A stretch of 37,595 bases of DNA, taken from Deinococcus sp. GTDB lineage: Bacteria; Deinococcota; Deinococci; Deinococcales; Deinococcaceae. Location of the stretch: the NCBI GenBank assembly GCA_018260275.1, contig JAGLBK010000003.1, positions 1 through 37,595 on the forward strand. Direction: 5' to 3'. The notes under the pieces were generated by a model. That model was not told the DNA's origin. It did no database searches and saw only the letters and a program-made list of their open reading frames with translations. The position numbers and the translations under genes are program-made. Positions 24,848 through 32,841 of this stretch are shown in pieces. Numbering within the stretch: position 1 is the stretch's first letter; each line of letters opens with the position of its first letter.

Positions 24848-26023
24848 TTAATTTTTCACGGTACTGCGGCCCACCAGCTTCAGCTTCAGAGTCAGCTTTT
24901 TGCCGCCTCGCAATACCGACAGTTTGACGATTTCTCCAGGCGCATACGAACGCAGCGCGTACTGAAATTCGCTGAAATTGACCGTGCGCTTGCCGTTCAC
25001 CGCCGTCACGATGTCGCCGCGAATTTGTCTGTTGTTGCGGTCGTACAGCAGCGCCTGCAAGCCTGCGCGGGCCGCCGGGCTGCCGGACACCACCAGATTG
25101 AAAAAGGCCCCCGGTGTCTGGCCCAGTTGCAGGCCCAGCTGCTCACTGAACACCACGAACTGCTTTGCGGGCAGGTCGCTGAGCAGCGCCAGATTGCCGC
25201 TCAGACTGACCCCGATGATTGGCGCGTCCCGTTTGACTCCGCGCCGCAGGGCCGCCAGCCGCTGATCGTGCGCTGTAATCGGCACGGCATAGGCGGTGAT
25301 GTTCGCCCCGGCAGCTTCAGCGGGCAAACCGTTGGGCGACCCATCACTGGCGCTGGCCCGGATGAAACTGATAATGCCGTTGACCTCCCCGGCGCGGTTC
25401 AGGACGGGGCCGCCACTGTCGCCCGGTACCAGCGGCGCACTGAGTTCCATCGTTCCAGGCGGAAAATCCGCGCGTCCTGCCTGTGCCCCCAGCGCCAGCA
25501 ACCGGCCCATCTTGGGACGCAGATATTCACCGCCGCCATTGCCGATCGCCAGCACCGGCTCACCGACGCCTGGGGCCGCTTCCGTGAGAGGCAAAAAAGG
25601 TGTCCCCGCCGGAACATTCACCCGGAGCAGGGCCAGATCGTTCTGGTCGTCGTAGCCGATCACCTTGACCGCGTAACGCCGCCGGTTGCTGGTCATGGCA
25701 CTGAGCGCGGGGGCCTGAAAAACGACGTGATAGGCCGTGAGCGCCAGCCCACCGGGGCCGATCAGGACGGCGCTGCCGACGCTGCTCGGCTCGGCACACC
25801 CACTGACCGGACACAGCTCGATTCGCAGGGTCGCGGGGCGTACCCGGCCAAAGAGCGCCTGCAAATCGGTGTAATCCTGGGCGCTGAGAGGCACGGTGGG
25901 GCCAGGGTCGGCCAGCAGCGGCCCCGGATAGAAGCGGCTGGGCGGCGGGGCACTCGCCTGTGCGCCCGAGTGCCCCGCCAGAAGCAGTAGCAACAGACCT
26001 TGCCGGACAGCGGTTAAGTTCAT
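24848..26023 (-). CDS. exported trypsin-like serine protease with PDZ domain
   Basis: 391 residues from the ATG at 26023 (GGAGGT 12 bases upstream), which begins a signal peptide (MNLTAVRQGLLLLLLAGHSGAQA). The triad is His99 (LALTAYHV), Asp129 (DDQNDLALL) and Ser203 (GDSGGP); a Cys pair (71, 76) may form a disulfide. A PDZ-like domain occupies about 300-385 (GSPAARAGLQALL, GDIVTAVNG, VNFSEFQYAL, GEIVKLSVLRGGK). The layout is that of HtrA/Deg proteases, which degrade damaged proteins outside the membrane. The 24-base-scale gap to the gene on its left holds the latter's promoter, so the two are separate units. Confidence 0.88.
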   Translation of the reverse strand: MNLTAVRQGLLLLLLAGHSGAQASAPPPSRFYPGPLLADPGPTVPLSAQDYTDLQALFGRVRPATLRIELCPVSGCAEPSSVGSAVLIGPGGLALTAYHVVFQAPALSAMTSNRRRYAVKVIGYDDQNDLALLRVNVPAGTPFLPLTEAAPGVGEPVLAIGNGGGEYLRPKMGRLLALGAQAGRADFPPGTMELSAPLVPGDSGGPVLNRAGEVNGIISFIRASASDGSPNGLPAEAAGANITAYAVPITAHDQRLAALRRGVKRDAPIIGVSLSGNLALLSDLPAKQFVVFSEQLGLQLGQTPGAFFNLVVSGSPAARAGLQALLYDRNNRQIRGDIVTAVNGKRTVNFSEFQYALRSYAPGEIVKLSVLRGGKKLTLKLKLVGRSTVKN

Positions 26024-26197
26024 GCGTCGGTTCGACCTCCGGGCCTCAGCAGTCAAGTGGCCCGCACCGCAGACGGAGACCATCCGCCCGAACGCCTGCC
26101 AGAAGCTGGGAAACCACTGCATCAGAATTGCCTTTCAGTCTGACAGTCTATACGCAGCGGCCCGTTATACACAGTGGTTATACACGGTGACACAGTG

Positions 26198-26445
26198 GGG
26201 TGTAACTCAAGTTTGCGAGATATCAGAACTACCGCCGGTCACACGTCCCCTCACCCTTCCGTCGCTACGCTCCTCCCTCCCTCTCCCACACGTGGAGAAG
26301 GAAAAACGCTTTGCAATCAAGTTTTTTCCGACCCTCTACCCTTGTGGGAGAGGGCCTTGCGTAGCAAGGGGTGAGGGGGCCACGGGGCAAACTGGAGTTC
26401 AATCCGTTCCATCCTGGCGCAATCTCGCATTCCTGAGTTACACCC
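26198..26445. mobile_element. 248-bp MITE-like element with inverted ends and 9-bp target duplication
   Basis: The ends are GGGTGTAACTCA (26198-26209) and its exact complement TGAGTTACACCC (26434-26445); similarity continues inward with TGCGAGAT/ATCTCGCA so that about 20 of the outer 24 positions match. GACACAGTG stands directly outside both ends (26189-26197 and 26446-26454), as expected of a target duplication. There is no transposase gene; inside is a long palindromic repeat. A 9-bp duplication is produced by several IS families; which one mobilises this element is unknown. Confidence 0.8.
26246..26380. repeat. palindromic small noncoding repeat, copy C
   Basis: Outer arms CCCCTCACCC..GCTACGC (from about 26247) pair with GCGTAGCAAGGGGTGAGGGG (ending about 26377); inner arms CCCTCTCCCACA and TTGTGGGAGAGGG pair as well. 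Read on the minus strand it shares CACCCCTTGCTACGCAAGG and CCCTCTCCCACAAGGG with copies A and B. It lies inside the mobile element 26198-26445. The rest of the 26024-26517 gap holds short repeats of TTATACAC and CACAGTGG near 26165-26198. Confidence 0.75.
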
Positions 26446-26517
26446 GACACAGTGGCCCCCACTTCTGTCAGGCGCAACCCTGGTCGGCTCCCCGGCCTCC
26501 GCTACAGTCGGGGCAAC

Positions 26518-26967
26518 ATGAGCGACTTACCGACCACCGTATTCGTGTACGGCACCCTGATGCCCGGCGAGCGCAACGCCGCCGTGGCTGGCCCGGCAGA
26601 AGCATTTACCGCCCAGCCCGCCACCCTGCGCGGCTACCGGCTGCTTCACCTGTCTCCCGAAGCCTACCCGGCGGTCATTCCCGGCACCCCGGACGAATGC
26701 GTTCACGGCTTCGCACTGACCTATACGCCCACAGCCTGGCACGCCGCACTGCCCCACTTCGACGAACTGGAAGGACTAGACGAAGTGCCGCCCCTCTATA
26801 CCCGCCAAGCGGTTAGCTTGCAGATTGCCGGGTCGCAGCCCCTCTTTGCCTGGGTGTATCTCTATGCCCGGCAAGAGCGGCTAGGGCAGCCTGGAGTGAA
26901 CCCGGTGCCCAGCGGCGACTGGCGAAACGTGGCGGGGCGCAGCAAACCCGGAAGCGATCAGCGCTGA
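26518..26967 (+). CDS. gamma-glutamylcyclotransferase-like (GGCT/AIG2) protein
   Basis: 149 residues from the ATG at 26518. The substrate loop VYGTLMPGERN, the YPAVIPGT strand and the acidic catalytic region FDELEGLDEVPPLYTR mark the GGCT-like fold; the acid/base Glu is expected in DELEG. Family members cleave gamma-glutamyl amides to 5-oxoproline, but many bacterial versions have unknown substrates. A TACAGT box nine bases upstream suggests a nearly leaderless mRNA. The 3' end overlaps the convergent MOSC gene by 10 bases. Confidence 0.85.
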   Translation: MSDLPTTVFVYGTLMPGERNAAVAGPAEAFTAQPATLRGYRLLHLSPEAYPAVIPGTPDECVHGFALTYTPTAWHAALPHFDELEGLDEVPPLYTRQAVSLQIAGSQPLFAWVYLYARQERLGQPGVNPVPSGDWRNVAGRSKPGSDQR

Positions 26968-27641
26968 GGCGGTGGCGCAACCTTCAGCTGGGCCTGCGCC
27001 GCTTTGAGGTCCAGCACCGACTGCGCCTTAAGCAAATCGGCCCGCAGGCGAGCGGCAACCGGGGCAGCCAGCAGCTGGGCGATTTGCGTGGCGGCAGGTT
27101 TCTTGTCATAAAAGAACTCATACGTGTCGAGAATAGTGGGCGTACCAGCGGGCAGCTCACCCAGCAGCCGCACCTCGTCACCGGCCTGCACTTCACCCGG
27201 CTCGATTACGCGGGCGTAAATCCCCGGGCGGCGGGCGTCACGGAACTTGCGGGCAAAGTGCAGGTCGTTCATGTGCTGGGAGAGGGTGCCGCAGGGAATC
27301 CGCGACGTGGTCGCCTCCAGCACCACTGGCCCGACCTGAATCCGCTGCCCGATGCCCACCGCCGCCGACTCCAGCCCCGAGAACACCAGATTTTCCCCGA
27401 ATTCCCCGTCCCTCAGTGGGCGGCCCAGCTGCGCTTCCCAGTAGGCGTAGTCGGGGCGGGTATAGATGTACACCGCCTGATCCGGCCCGCCGTGGTGCTT
27501 GCGGTCCATGACCTGATCCCCTTCGAGACCCAGCGGCCCGATCTTGACCTTACCCGGAACGGCGCGTTTGTCGATGCCCGTCTGTCCTGCCTTGTTGGCG
27601 AACAGGCGAGCCTGCCCGGTACATACCGCGATCAGTTGCAT
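26958..27641 (-). CDS. MOSC domain protein (YiiM-like)
   Basis: 227 residues. VKIGPLGLEGDQVMDRKHHGGPDQAVY, the FGENLVFSG strand and SRIPCGTLS with conserved Cys117 (candidate molybdenum ligand) define a YiiM-like MOSC protein, followed by the helical three-alpha-type C-terminal region. Family members bind molybdenum cofactor and reduce N-hydroxylated compounds (for example 6-hydroxylaminopurine). The substrate here is not known. A TACAAT box seven bases before the ATG gives a leaderless start. It is convergent with the GGCT-like gene. Confidence 0.9.
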   Translation of the reverse strand: MQLIAVCTGQARLFANKAGQTGIDKRAVPGKVKIGPLGLEGDQVMDRKHHGGPDQAVYIYTRPDYAYWEAQLGRPLRDGEFGENLVFSGLESAAVGIGQRIQVGPVVLEATTSRIPCGTLSQHMNDLHFARKFRDARRPGIYARVIEPGEVQAGDEVRLLGELPAGTPTILDTYEFFYDKKPAATQIAQLLAAPVAARLRADLLKAQSVLDLKAAQAQLKVAPPPQR

Positions 27642-27648
27642 AGGCCCG

Positions 27649-27654
27649 ATTGTA
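27649..27654 (-). promoter_or_regulatory. -10 box TACAAT, leaderless start of the MOSC gene
   Basis: TACAAT, seven bases (CGGGCCT), ATG at 27641; no ribosome binding site. Confidence 0.65.
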
Positions 27655-27712
27655 AGCGCGGCAGCCCAGAAGCGGCCCAGGAGCAGCCCAGAAACAGGTC
27701 AGGAAAACCAGG

Positions 27713-27746
27713 AAAAAAGGCCGCCGACCCGGTTGGGCAGGCGACC
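27713..27746 (-). terminator. intrinsic terminator of rpsO
   Basis: On the minus strand GGTCGCC pairs with GGCGGCC (one G-T pair), with an inner CCC/GGG, followed by six T. It is 18 bases after the rpsO stop. Confidence 0.85.
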
Positions 27747-27764
27747 TGAACAGGCAGCGGGGGC

Positions 27765-28040
27765 TTAGCGAACGATGCGCTGGCCGCGGCGAATCTTGAG
27801 TTTGTCGGTCAGGGCGATGTACTCGTCGTAGTTGGTACGTTCGAGGTACTTCAGCAGGCGGCGGCGCTGGCCGTTGAGCAGCTGGAGGCCGCGCTGACCC
27901 GCCTTGTCTTTCTTGTTGGTCGCCAGGTGCGCAGCCAGGTTGTTGATGCGGGCGCTAAGAAGCGCGACCTGTACGGCGGTGCTGCCGGTATCGGTGGTGC
28001 CCTTGGCGTTGTCGGTAATTACCTGTTTCTTGTCGATCAT
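27765..28040 (-). CDS. rpsO: ribosomal protein S15
   Basis: 91 residues, slightly longer than the usual 88-89. The S15 signature ([42 protein letters not shown]) is complete. S15 binds the three-way junction of 16S rRNA and starts assembly of the platform. GAGAGAGG precedes the ATG. Unlike most genes here it has a leader of about 70 bases, with a short GCTT/AAGC hairpin, and S15 in other bacteria represses its own translation through the leader, so autoregulation is possible. It ends in its own terminator. Confidence 0.97.
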   Translation of the reverse strand: MIDKKQVITDNAKGTTDTGSTAVQVALLSARINNLAAHLATNKKDKAGQRGLQLLNGQRRRLLKYLERTNYDEYIALTDKLKIRRGQRIVR

Positions 28041-28117
28041 GTTTGTAGCCTCTCTCGATTAAAAGTCCCGCTTCGCGCAAGCCAGGGAAGTCCCCCACCG
28101 GCGCGGCGGCAAACGCC

Positions 28118-28145
28118 AGCATAACACGGCGCGGCGGCAAATCAA
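28118..28145 (-). promoter_or_regulatory. rpsO promoter
   Basis: On the minus strand TTGATT (28145-28140), 16 bases, TATGCT (28123-28118). Two copies of CGGCGCGGCGGCAAA (28099-28113, 28127-28141) flank the -10. It is back to back with the tRNA promoter. Confidence 0.6.
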
Positions 28146-28155
28146 GTGACAAGGG

Positions 28156-28184
28156 TTGACAAGCACGGGCGGCGTCCCTACTAT
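28156..28184 (+). promoter_or_regulatory. tRNA-Leu promoter
   Basis: TTGACA (28156-28161), 17 bases, TACTAT (28179-28184): near-consensus sigma-70 type promoter ending 26 bases before the mature tRNA. Confidence 0.8.
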
Positions 28185-28209
28185 TGTTTTCGCCTCTCAG
28201 ACATCCGGT

Positions 28210-28294
<85 letters not shown>

Positions 28295-28297
28295 ATC

Positions 28298-28332
28298 GAC
28301 GCCGTGGCCTAAACGCTGCGGCGTCTTTCTTA
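28298..28332 (+). terminator. tRNA-Leu terminator
   Basis: GACGCCG (28298-28304) pairs with CGGCGTC (28319-28325), followed by TTTCTT. Confidence 0.75.
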
Positions 28333-28363
28333 TGCCGCCCCGGCGCAAACGCCAGCAGGCGCG

Positions 28364-28369
28364 TACACT
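28364..28369 (+). promoter_or_regulatory. -10 box TACACT, leaderless start of the oxidoreductase gene
   Basis: TACACT, seven bases (GCCGGGC), ATG at 28377; no ribosome binding site. Confidence 0.65.
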
Positions 28370-28376
28370 GCCGGGC

Positions 28377-30398
28377 ATGACCCGCGACGTGCTGCTGACC
28401 TGTCCACTCGACTGCCCGGACGCCTGCCGCCTCAAAGTGACCCTGGGGCCAGATGAACAGGGACACGAAAAGATGCTGAAGGTTACGGGCGACCCGCACC
28501 ACCCGGTGACGCGGGGGTTTGCCTGCGTCAAGACCGTGCACTACCCGGCGCGGGCCAACCACCCTGACCGTCCGCTGTACCCCCTGCGCCGGGTCGGGGC
28601 CAAAACAGACGCCAAAGCGCAATTCGAGCGTGTCAGCTGGGATGAGGCGCTGAACGACATTGCCGCCCGCCTGAAAACGCTGCTGGACACGCGCGGCCCG
28701 CAGAGCATCCTGCGTTACCACTATGCCGGAACGATGGGCCTGCGCGAGGGCAGCCACGTCCACGCGCTGTTCCGGGCGCTGGGCACGCCGGAACTGGACG
28801 AAACCATCTGTGCGGCGGCGGGGACAGCGGCCTGGACGCTGGGCTACGGAGCACGCTACGCCGTACTGCCGCATGACGTCCAGCATGCCAGGCTCATCGT
28901 GCTGTGGGGCATCAACAGCCTCTCGACCAACAGCCACCTGACGCCGCACCTGACCGCCGCCCGCAAAAACGGCGCGAAGATCGTGTGCGTAGACCCCTAC
29001 CGCAACCGCACCGCCGCCTTTGCCGACGAGCACCTGAAAATCAGGCCCGGCACCGACGCGGCGTTGGCGCTGGGCATCATGCACGAGCTGTTTGCCCACG
29101 GCTGGACGGATGAGCAGTACATCGCGCAGGCCACCCTAGGCGTAGATGAACTGCGTGTGGAAGCCCAGGAATGGAACCCCGAGCGCACTGCCGAGGTCAC
29201 TGGCCTGAGCGCCGGGCAGGTGCGCGAATTCGCCCGCTCTGTTGGCACGGCGCGGCCCACCTATTTCCGCGTGGGCTACGGTATGACCCGGCACGAATCG
29301 GGCGGCACCAACCTGCGGGCCGTGACGCTGCTCCCGGCGCTGACCGGCGACTGGCGCTACCAGGGCGGCGGCTGCACCATGAGCACTAGCGGGGTGTTTG
29401 ACCTTAACCGCACGCAGCTAGGCGGGGCACACCTGATTCAACCCGGAACGCCGCACATCAACATGAACCAGCTGGCCTCGGCGCTGGAACCCGCCAAGGG
29501 GCTAGGGGCACTCATCGTGTACAACACCAACCCGGCAGTCGTGGCCCCCGATTCGGGCCGGGTGCGGGCCGGAATGCAGCGTCCCGACCTGCTGATGGTG
29601 GTGCTGGAACAGGCCATGACCGAAACCGCGCAACTGGCCGACTACGTGCTGCCCGCCACGACTTTTGCCGAACACGCCGACGTGTACACCAGCTACGGCC
29701 ACCATTACCTGGGCTACAACCCGGCGGTGCTAGAAGCCCCCGGCGAGTGCCGCCCGAACAGCTGGGTCATGATGGAACTGGCCCGGCGGCTGGGCGTGAC
29801 CGAGCCGGGCGTGTACTGGAGCATGGACGAACTGCTGGAGCACCTGCTGGATACCGGTTCTCCACATCTGCGCGGCATTACGCCTGAGCGCCTGAAGGCC
29901 GAGGGCAGCGTACCCCTGAATCTGCCGGAGGTCTTTTTACCCTATGCCGACGGCGCACCGACCCCCAGCGGCAAGGTGCAACTGACGCCCGCGCCGCGTT
30001 ATGCGCCTGCCAGGGCCGAGCTAAACGCCCAGTACCCGGTGCGGCTGCTCACCCCGCCCGCCCACCACTTTCTGAACAGCACGTATGGAATGCTGGAACA
30101 GCTCACGCGGCCCGAGGGGCAGGAGCCGCAACTGCTGGTCCACCCGGACGACGCCCGGCGCTACCGTCTCAGCGAAGGCGCCTATGCCCACATCGAAAGC
30201 GAGGTGGGCCGCGCCACCAGGCAGGTGCGCGTAACGGAAGCCGCCCAGCCCGGCGCGGCGGTGGTCGAGGGAACGTGGTGGGGCCTGAATGCGCCCGACG
30301 GCAGCAGTATCAACGTGCTGACCGCCGAAACGCTCACCGATCTGGGGGGCGGGAGTACCTTCCACAACACGCGGGTGCGGCTGACCCCGGCCCTCTGA
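28377..30398 (+). CDS. molybdopterin-dependent oxidoreductase (formate dehydrogenase/Nap-like fold)
   Basis: 673 residues. Cys9, Cys13 and Cys17 (CPLDCPDAC) and Cys50 (RGFACVK) bind the N-terminal 4Fe-4S cluster. DETICAAAGTAAWTLGYG aligns with the molybdenum-ligand segment of NapA/FdhF-type enzymes, making Cys145 the probable Mo ligand. WGINSLSTNSHL, ARKNGAKIVCVDPYRNRTA and the C-terminal molydopterin-binding barrel (LTPPAHHFLNSTYG, HPDDARRYRLSEGAYAHIE) are present. There is no Tat signal, so it is cytoplasmic. The physiological substrate and electron partner are unknown; no partner subunit is adjacent. The start is fixed by the leaderless promoter. Confidence 0.9.
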   Translation: MTRDVLLTCPLDCPDACRLKVTLGPDEQGHEKMLKVTGDPHHPVTRGFACVKTVHYPARANHPDRPLYPLRRVGAKTDAKAQFERVSWDEALNDIAARLKTLLDTRGPQSILRYHYAGTMGLREGSHVHALFRALGTPELDETICAAAGTAAWTLGYGARYAVLPHDVQHARLIVLWGINSLSTNSHLTPHLTAARKNGAKIVCVDPYRNRTAAFADEHLKIRPGTDAALALGIMHELFAHGWTDEQYIAQATLGVDELRVEAQEWNPERTAEVTGLSAGQVREFARSVGTARPTYFRVGYGMTRHESGGTNLRAVTLLPALTGDWRYQGGGCTMSTSGVFDLNRTQLGGAHLIQPGTPHINMNQLASALEPAKGLGALIVYNTNPAVVAPDSGRVRAGMQRPDLLMVVLEQAMTETAQLADYVLPATTFAEHADVYTSYGHHYLGYNPAVLEAPGECRPNSWVMMELARRLGVTEPGVYWSMDELLEHLLDTGSPHLRGITPERLKAEGSVPLNLPEVFLPYADGAPTPSGKVQLTPAPRYAPARAELNAQYPVRLLTPPAHHFLNSTYGMLEQLTRPEGQEPQLLVHPDDARRYRLSEGAYAHIESEVGRATRQVRVTEAAQPGAAVVEGTWWGLNAPDGSSINVLTAETLTDLGGGSTFHNTRVRLTPAL

Positions 30399-30422
30399 AC
30401 CGCGCTGCGAACTACACCGCCG

Positions 30423-30911
30423 TTACTTCTGTTTCTTGACCTGATCGGGAATCAGCAGGGTGCGCTCGGCCACACTGCCCGTCCACACACCGCGCAGAGC
30501 GTTCTGAATGGCAGACTTTGCAACGGCGTCGCGCAGGCCGGGGGTCAGGTCAGGGGAAGGATAGAGCGCCTGGTTGCCCGTGGGGGTGGCGCGTACTGCC
30601 AGCGGAAAACTGAGGGCCAGCGACGAGATGAGCAGCCCGCCCATCAGCAGGCCGCCGACGCCGCCGACCAGCAGGTGCCACGGCCGCTCGTTGGGTTCGG
30701 GAATCAGGCGGCTGATGGCGACGCCGCTAACCACACTGAGGATCAAGGCGGTAAGACCGGCAGGAACGATTCCCAGACCCAGCATGTTGGCGACAAAAGC
30801 GGTCACAAAGGCGCCGACGCCCCAGGCCAGCCCTGCCAGCCCACGCCGGGCACCCAGCGCCGTGGCGATGGCCAGCAGGGTAATGAGAAGGGCATCGAAC
30901 CAGGTAATCAC
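30423..30911 (-). CDS. CvpA family membrane protein
   Basis: 162 residues, GTG start. Four membrane helices: WFDALLITLLAIATALGARRG, LAWGVGAFVTAFVANMLG, LTALILSVVSGVAISRL and GGVGGLLMGGLLISSLALSF, with a C-terminal soluble tail (about 105-162). The first helix with DALL and the Gly-rich third/fourth helices fit the CvpA family, known from colicin V production but widespread with an envelope role. It is divergent from truB; the two starts are 81 bases apart with back-to-back -10 boxes. Confidence 0.75.
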   Translation of the reverse strand: MITWFDALLITLLAIATALGARRGLAGLAWGVGAFVTAFVANMLGLGIVPAGLTALILSVVSGVAISRLIPEPNERPWHLLVGGVGGLLMGGLLISSLALSFPLAVRATPTGNQALYPSPDLTPGLRDAVAKSAIQNALRGVWTGSVAERTLLIPDQVKKQK

Positions 30912-30918
30912 AGCTCAC

Positions 30919-30924
30919 AGTGTA
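30919..30924 (-). promoter_or_regulatory. -10 box TACACT, leaderless start of the CvpA-like gene
   Basis: TACACT, seven bases (GTGAGCT), GTG at 30911. Confidence 0.6.
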
Positions 30925-30980
30925 CCGGGCCTGTTCTGACAAGTCTCCTGCACCGTCCGCAGCCGCCCCCTGCCATGCTC

Positions 30981-30986
30981 TACTGT
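30981..30986 (+). promoter_or_regulatory. -10 box TACTGT, leaderless start of truB
   Basis: TACTGT, six bases (GCCCAC), ATG at 30993. Confidence 0.6.
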
Positions 30987-30992
30987 GCCCAC

Positions 30993-31934
30993 ATGCCCGT
31001 GATCGCCGTCGACAAGCCGCTGAACCTCACCTCGCACGACGTCGTCAACCGGGCGCGGCGGCTGCGCGGTACCAAACGGGTCGGGCACACCGGCACCCTC
31101 GACCCACTGGCGACCGGCGTGCTGGTGCTGTGCACCGACGAGAGCACCAAGGTCGTACAGTTCATGGAGTACGACAGCAAGGATTATCTAGCCTGGGTAA
31201 GCCTGGGCGCAGGCACGCCGACCCTGGACGCCCAGGGGCCAATCAGCGCGGCAGCGCCCGTTCCCGAACTCAGCGCCGGGCAGATAATCACGGCCCTGGC
31301 GGGCTTCGTCGGCCCACAGAAACAAATTCCGCCGCAGTACAGTGCCATTCAGGTCGGGGGACAACGCGCCTACGCCGTGGCCCGCGCCGGGGGCGAGATC
31401 GAACTGCCCGCCCGCGACGTTACCGTTCACTCGCTGGATTTGCTGGGCGTGTACCGGAGCGTGCAGGCCGCGCCGCGCACCTTTGACCCGCAGACCTGGA
31501 ATCCCGTGACCTGGGAAGCAGCTGCGGGCGGCCTGACCTTTACCCTGCCCGAACCGCTGGGCGAATTTCCGACCCTGCTGCTGCGGGCCAGCGTGGGCAG
31601 CGGCACCTATTTGCGTTCGCTGGCGCGGGACATCGGCGCGGCACTGGGCGTTCCCGCGCATCTGGCCGGACTGGTCAGAACGCGGGTGGGCCGCTACGGC
31701 CTGCGTGACGCCGTACAGATCGAAGATTTGCCCGGCGCCCAGGGAATCGAGGACCTCGCCGCACTGCACTTTCCCCACATCGAGGCCACGGAAACCCAGG
31801 CCCGCGAACTGCGCCAGGGCAAGCGGCCCGCCCACACCGCCAGCGGCCGCCACACCGTGACCCTGAACGGCGAACTCGTCGCGGTGGTGGACGGTGACGG
31901 TGAACACCTGCGTGTCGTGCGGGCGTGGGCCTGA
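30993..31934 (+). CDS. truB: tRNA pseudouridine-55 synthase
   Basis: 313 residues from the ATG at 30993, fixed by the -10 box; the open frame continues upstream across the CvpA-like gene without meaning. VDKPLNLTSHDVV, GHTGTLDPLATGVL with catalytic Asp37, the KDYLAWVSLGAGTPTLDAQG region and SVGSGTYLRSLARDIG are diagnostic of TruB. It makes pseudouridine 55 in the T-loop of tRNAs. The C-terminal PUA-like tail (about 265-313) is present. No terminator with a T-run is seen after it. Confidence 0.96.
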   Translation: MPVIAVDKPLNLTSHDVVNRARRLRGTKRVGHTGTLDPLATGVLVLCTDESTKVVQFMEYDSKDYLAWVSLGAGTPTLDAQGPISAAAPVPELSAGQIITALAGFVGPQKQIPPQYSAIQVGGQRAYAVARAGGEIELPARDVTVHSLDLLGVYRSVQAAPRTFDPQTWNPVTWEAAAGGLTFTLPEPLGEFPTLLLRASVGSGTYLRSLARDIGAALGVPAHLAGLVRTRVGRYGLRDAVQIEDLPGAQGIEDLAALHFPHIEATETQARELRQGKRPAHTASGRHTVTLNGELVAVVDGDGEHLRVVRAWA

Positions 31935-32012
31935 AGCTCGACCCAGAACTGACGGACAACTGATTTGAAGCTGACGGCGAGGGCAAGAATCACTAAATGG
32001 CGCACTCTCCTG

Positions 32013-32027
32013 CGCCTCATTGAGGCG
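32013..32027. promoter_or_regulatory. perfect palindrome CGCCTCA-T-TGAGGCG before a small gene
   Basis: A 7+1+7 inverted repeat 14 bases before the ATG at 32042. It is not followed by a T-run, so it is more likely a protein-binding site than a terminator for truB, 78 bases upstream. Confidence 0.35.
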
Positions 32028-32041
32028 TGACACCATAAGAT

Positions 32042-32554
32042 ATGAAGAAGATGGTTTTAACCGCTTTGCTGGCTGCTATCGGAATGGCCTCGGCCCAGCA
32101 AGACCCCTGCATAGGACGCGGCGACGCTCCTTTGCCCTCCTACTGCTTGGCCCAATACAGCCGCACTAGCCCTACGCCTATGCAGCAGGCCGCGCCGGTG
32201 TACCGCACGCCGGTTTACAGCGCTCCCCAGTACTTTCCCGCACCACAGGTCAGCGTGACGGTTGATCCGTACTACAACGGCTCCGCTACGGACACTTACG
32301 ACTACAATCAGTGGAACGGCTGGGACGGTCGGTATGTCGACGTGTACATCGATAACGTGCCGGTGATGCACAACGTCTACCGCAATGATGTGGGCCGCCT
32401 GCGCTTCAACCGCTCTGGTCGCCACCTGATTCGCGTGGTGCCTGTGGGCTTTTCTTACGAGTACCCGGTGGACAGCCGTTATTACGACGCGCCTCAGAGT
32501 AATTTTAGCCTGAGCTTCTCGTTCGGCGGCAACTTCAACATCGTTCTGCGCTAA
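32042..32554 (+). CDS. small exported Tyr-rich protein, unknown function
   Basis: 170 residues. A signal peptide (MKKMVLTALLAAIGMASAQQ) is followed by a segment with two Cys (DPCIGRG, PSYCLAQ), a Pro/Tyr linker and a beta-rich domain (YVDVYIDNVPVMHNVY, LRFNRSGRHLIRVVPVG) with 19 or so Tyr. It ends in alternating aromatic/polar residues with C-terminal Arg (SLSFSFGGNFNIVLR), reminiscent of an outer-membrane-type strand. There is no ribosome binding site; a TAAGAT touches the first ATG, and an ATG at codon 4 (32051) would then have a spacing of nine, so the exact start is uncertain. Family not recognised. Confidence 0.7.
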   Translation: MKKMVLTALLAAIGMASAQQDPCIGRGDAPLPSYCLAQYSRTSPTPMQQAAPVYRTPVYSAPQYFPAPQVSVTVDPYYNGSATDTYDYNQWNGWDGRYVDVYIDNVPVMHNVYRNDVGRLRFNRSGRHLIRVVPVGFSYEYPVDSRYYDAPQSNFSLSFSFGGNFNIVLR

Positions 32555-32596
32555 GTGGCTGCCGGATCCGGCGCAGTTTATCCGGGAAAAGCACCG

Positions 32597-32700
32597 ATAC
32601 GGACTGCCGTCTGTTGCATTGACAATCCCTCAGGGCACCGAGTGACCAACTCCACGCCCGGAACCCGTTTCTCTGCTGCTCGGATTAGAGGGGTTCTCCG
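32597..32700. repeat. intergenic repeat related to 36686-36810
   Basis: Shares CCGTCTGTTG and the 28-base region around CACGCCCGGAACCCGT..CTCTGCTGCTCG with 36703-36755, with only a few differences. The left end ATACGG..GCCGTC also resembles the element at 24032. The 32555-32837 gap otherwise contains a GCCGGATCCGGC palindrome at 32561-32572 and a short tandem repeat at its right end. Confidence 0.65.
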
Positions 32701-32810
32701 AATGATGGGCGCGTCGGAAAAACACCGCCGCCCCCTTCATTCTCCGTCCTGCTCTTTTTTTTCACTTGTTCCACTCGGCAAAAAGGTGGTCAAAAGAGCA
32801 CCGTCTTTTT

Positions 32811-32841
32811 GCTGTGGACTTACCTTCTGCTGTGGACTTAC
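32811..32841. repeat. 18-bp-period tandem duplication at the 3' end of the M16 gene
   Basis: GCTGTGGACTTAC occurs at 32811-32823 and 32829-32841; the second copy contains the M16 stop codon (32838-32840). Confidence 0.6.
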
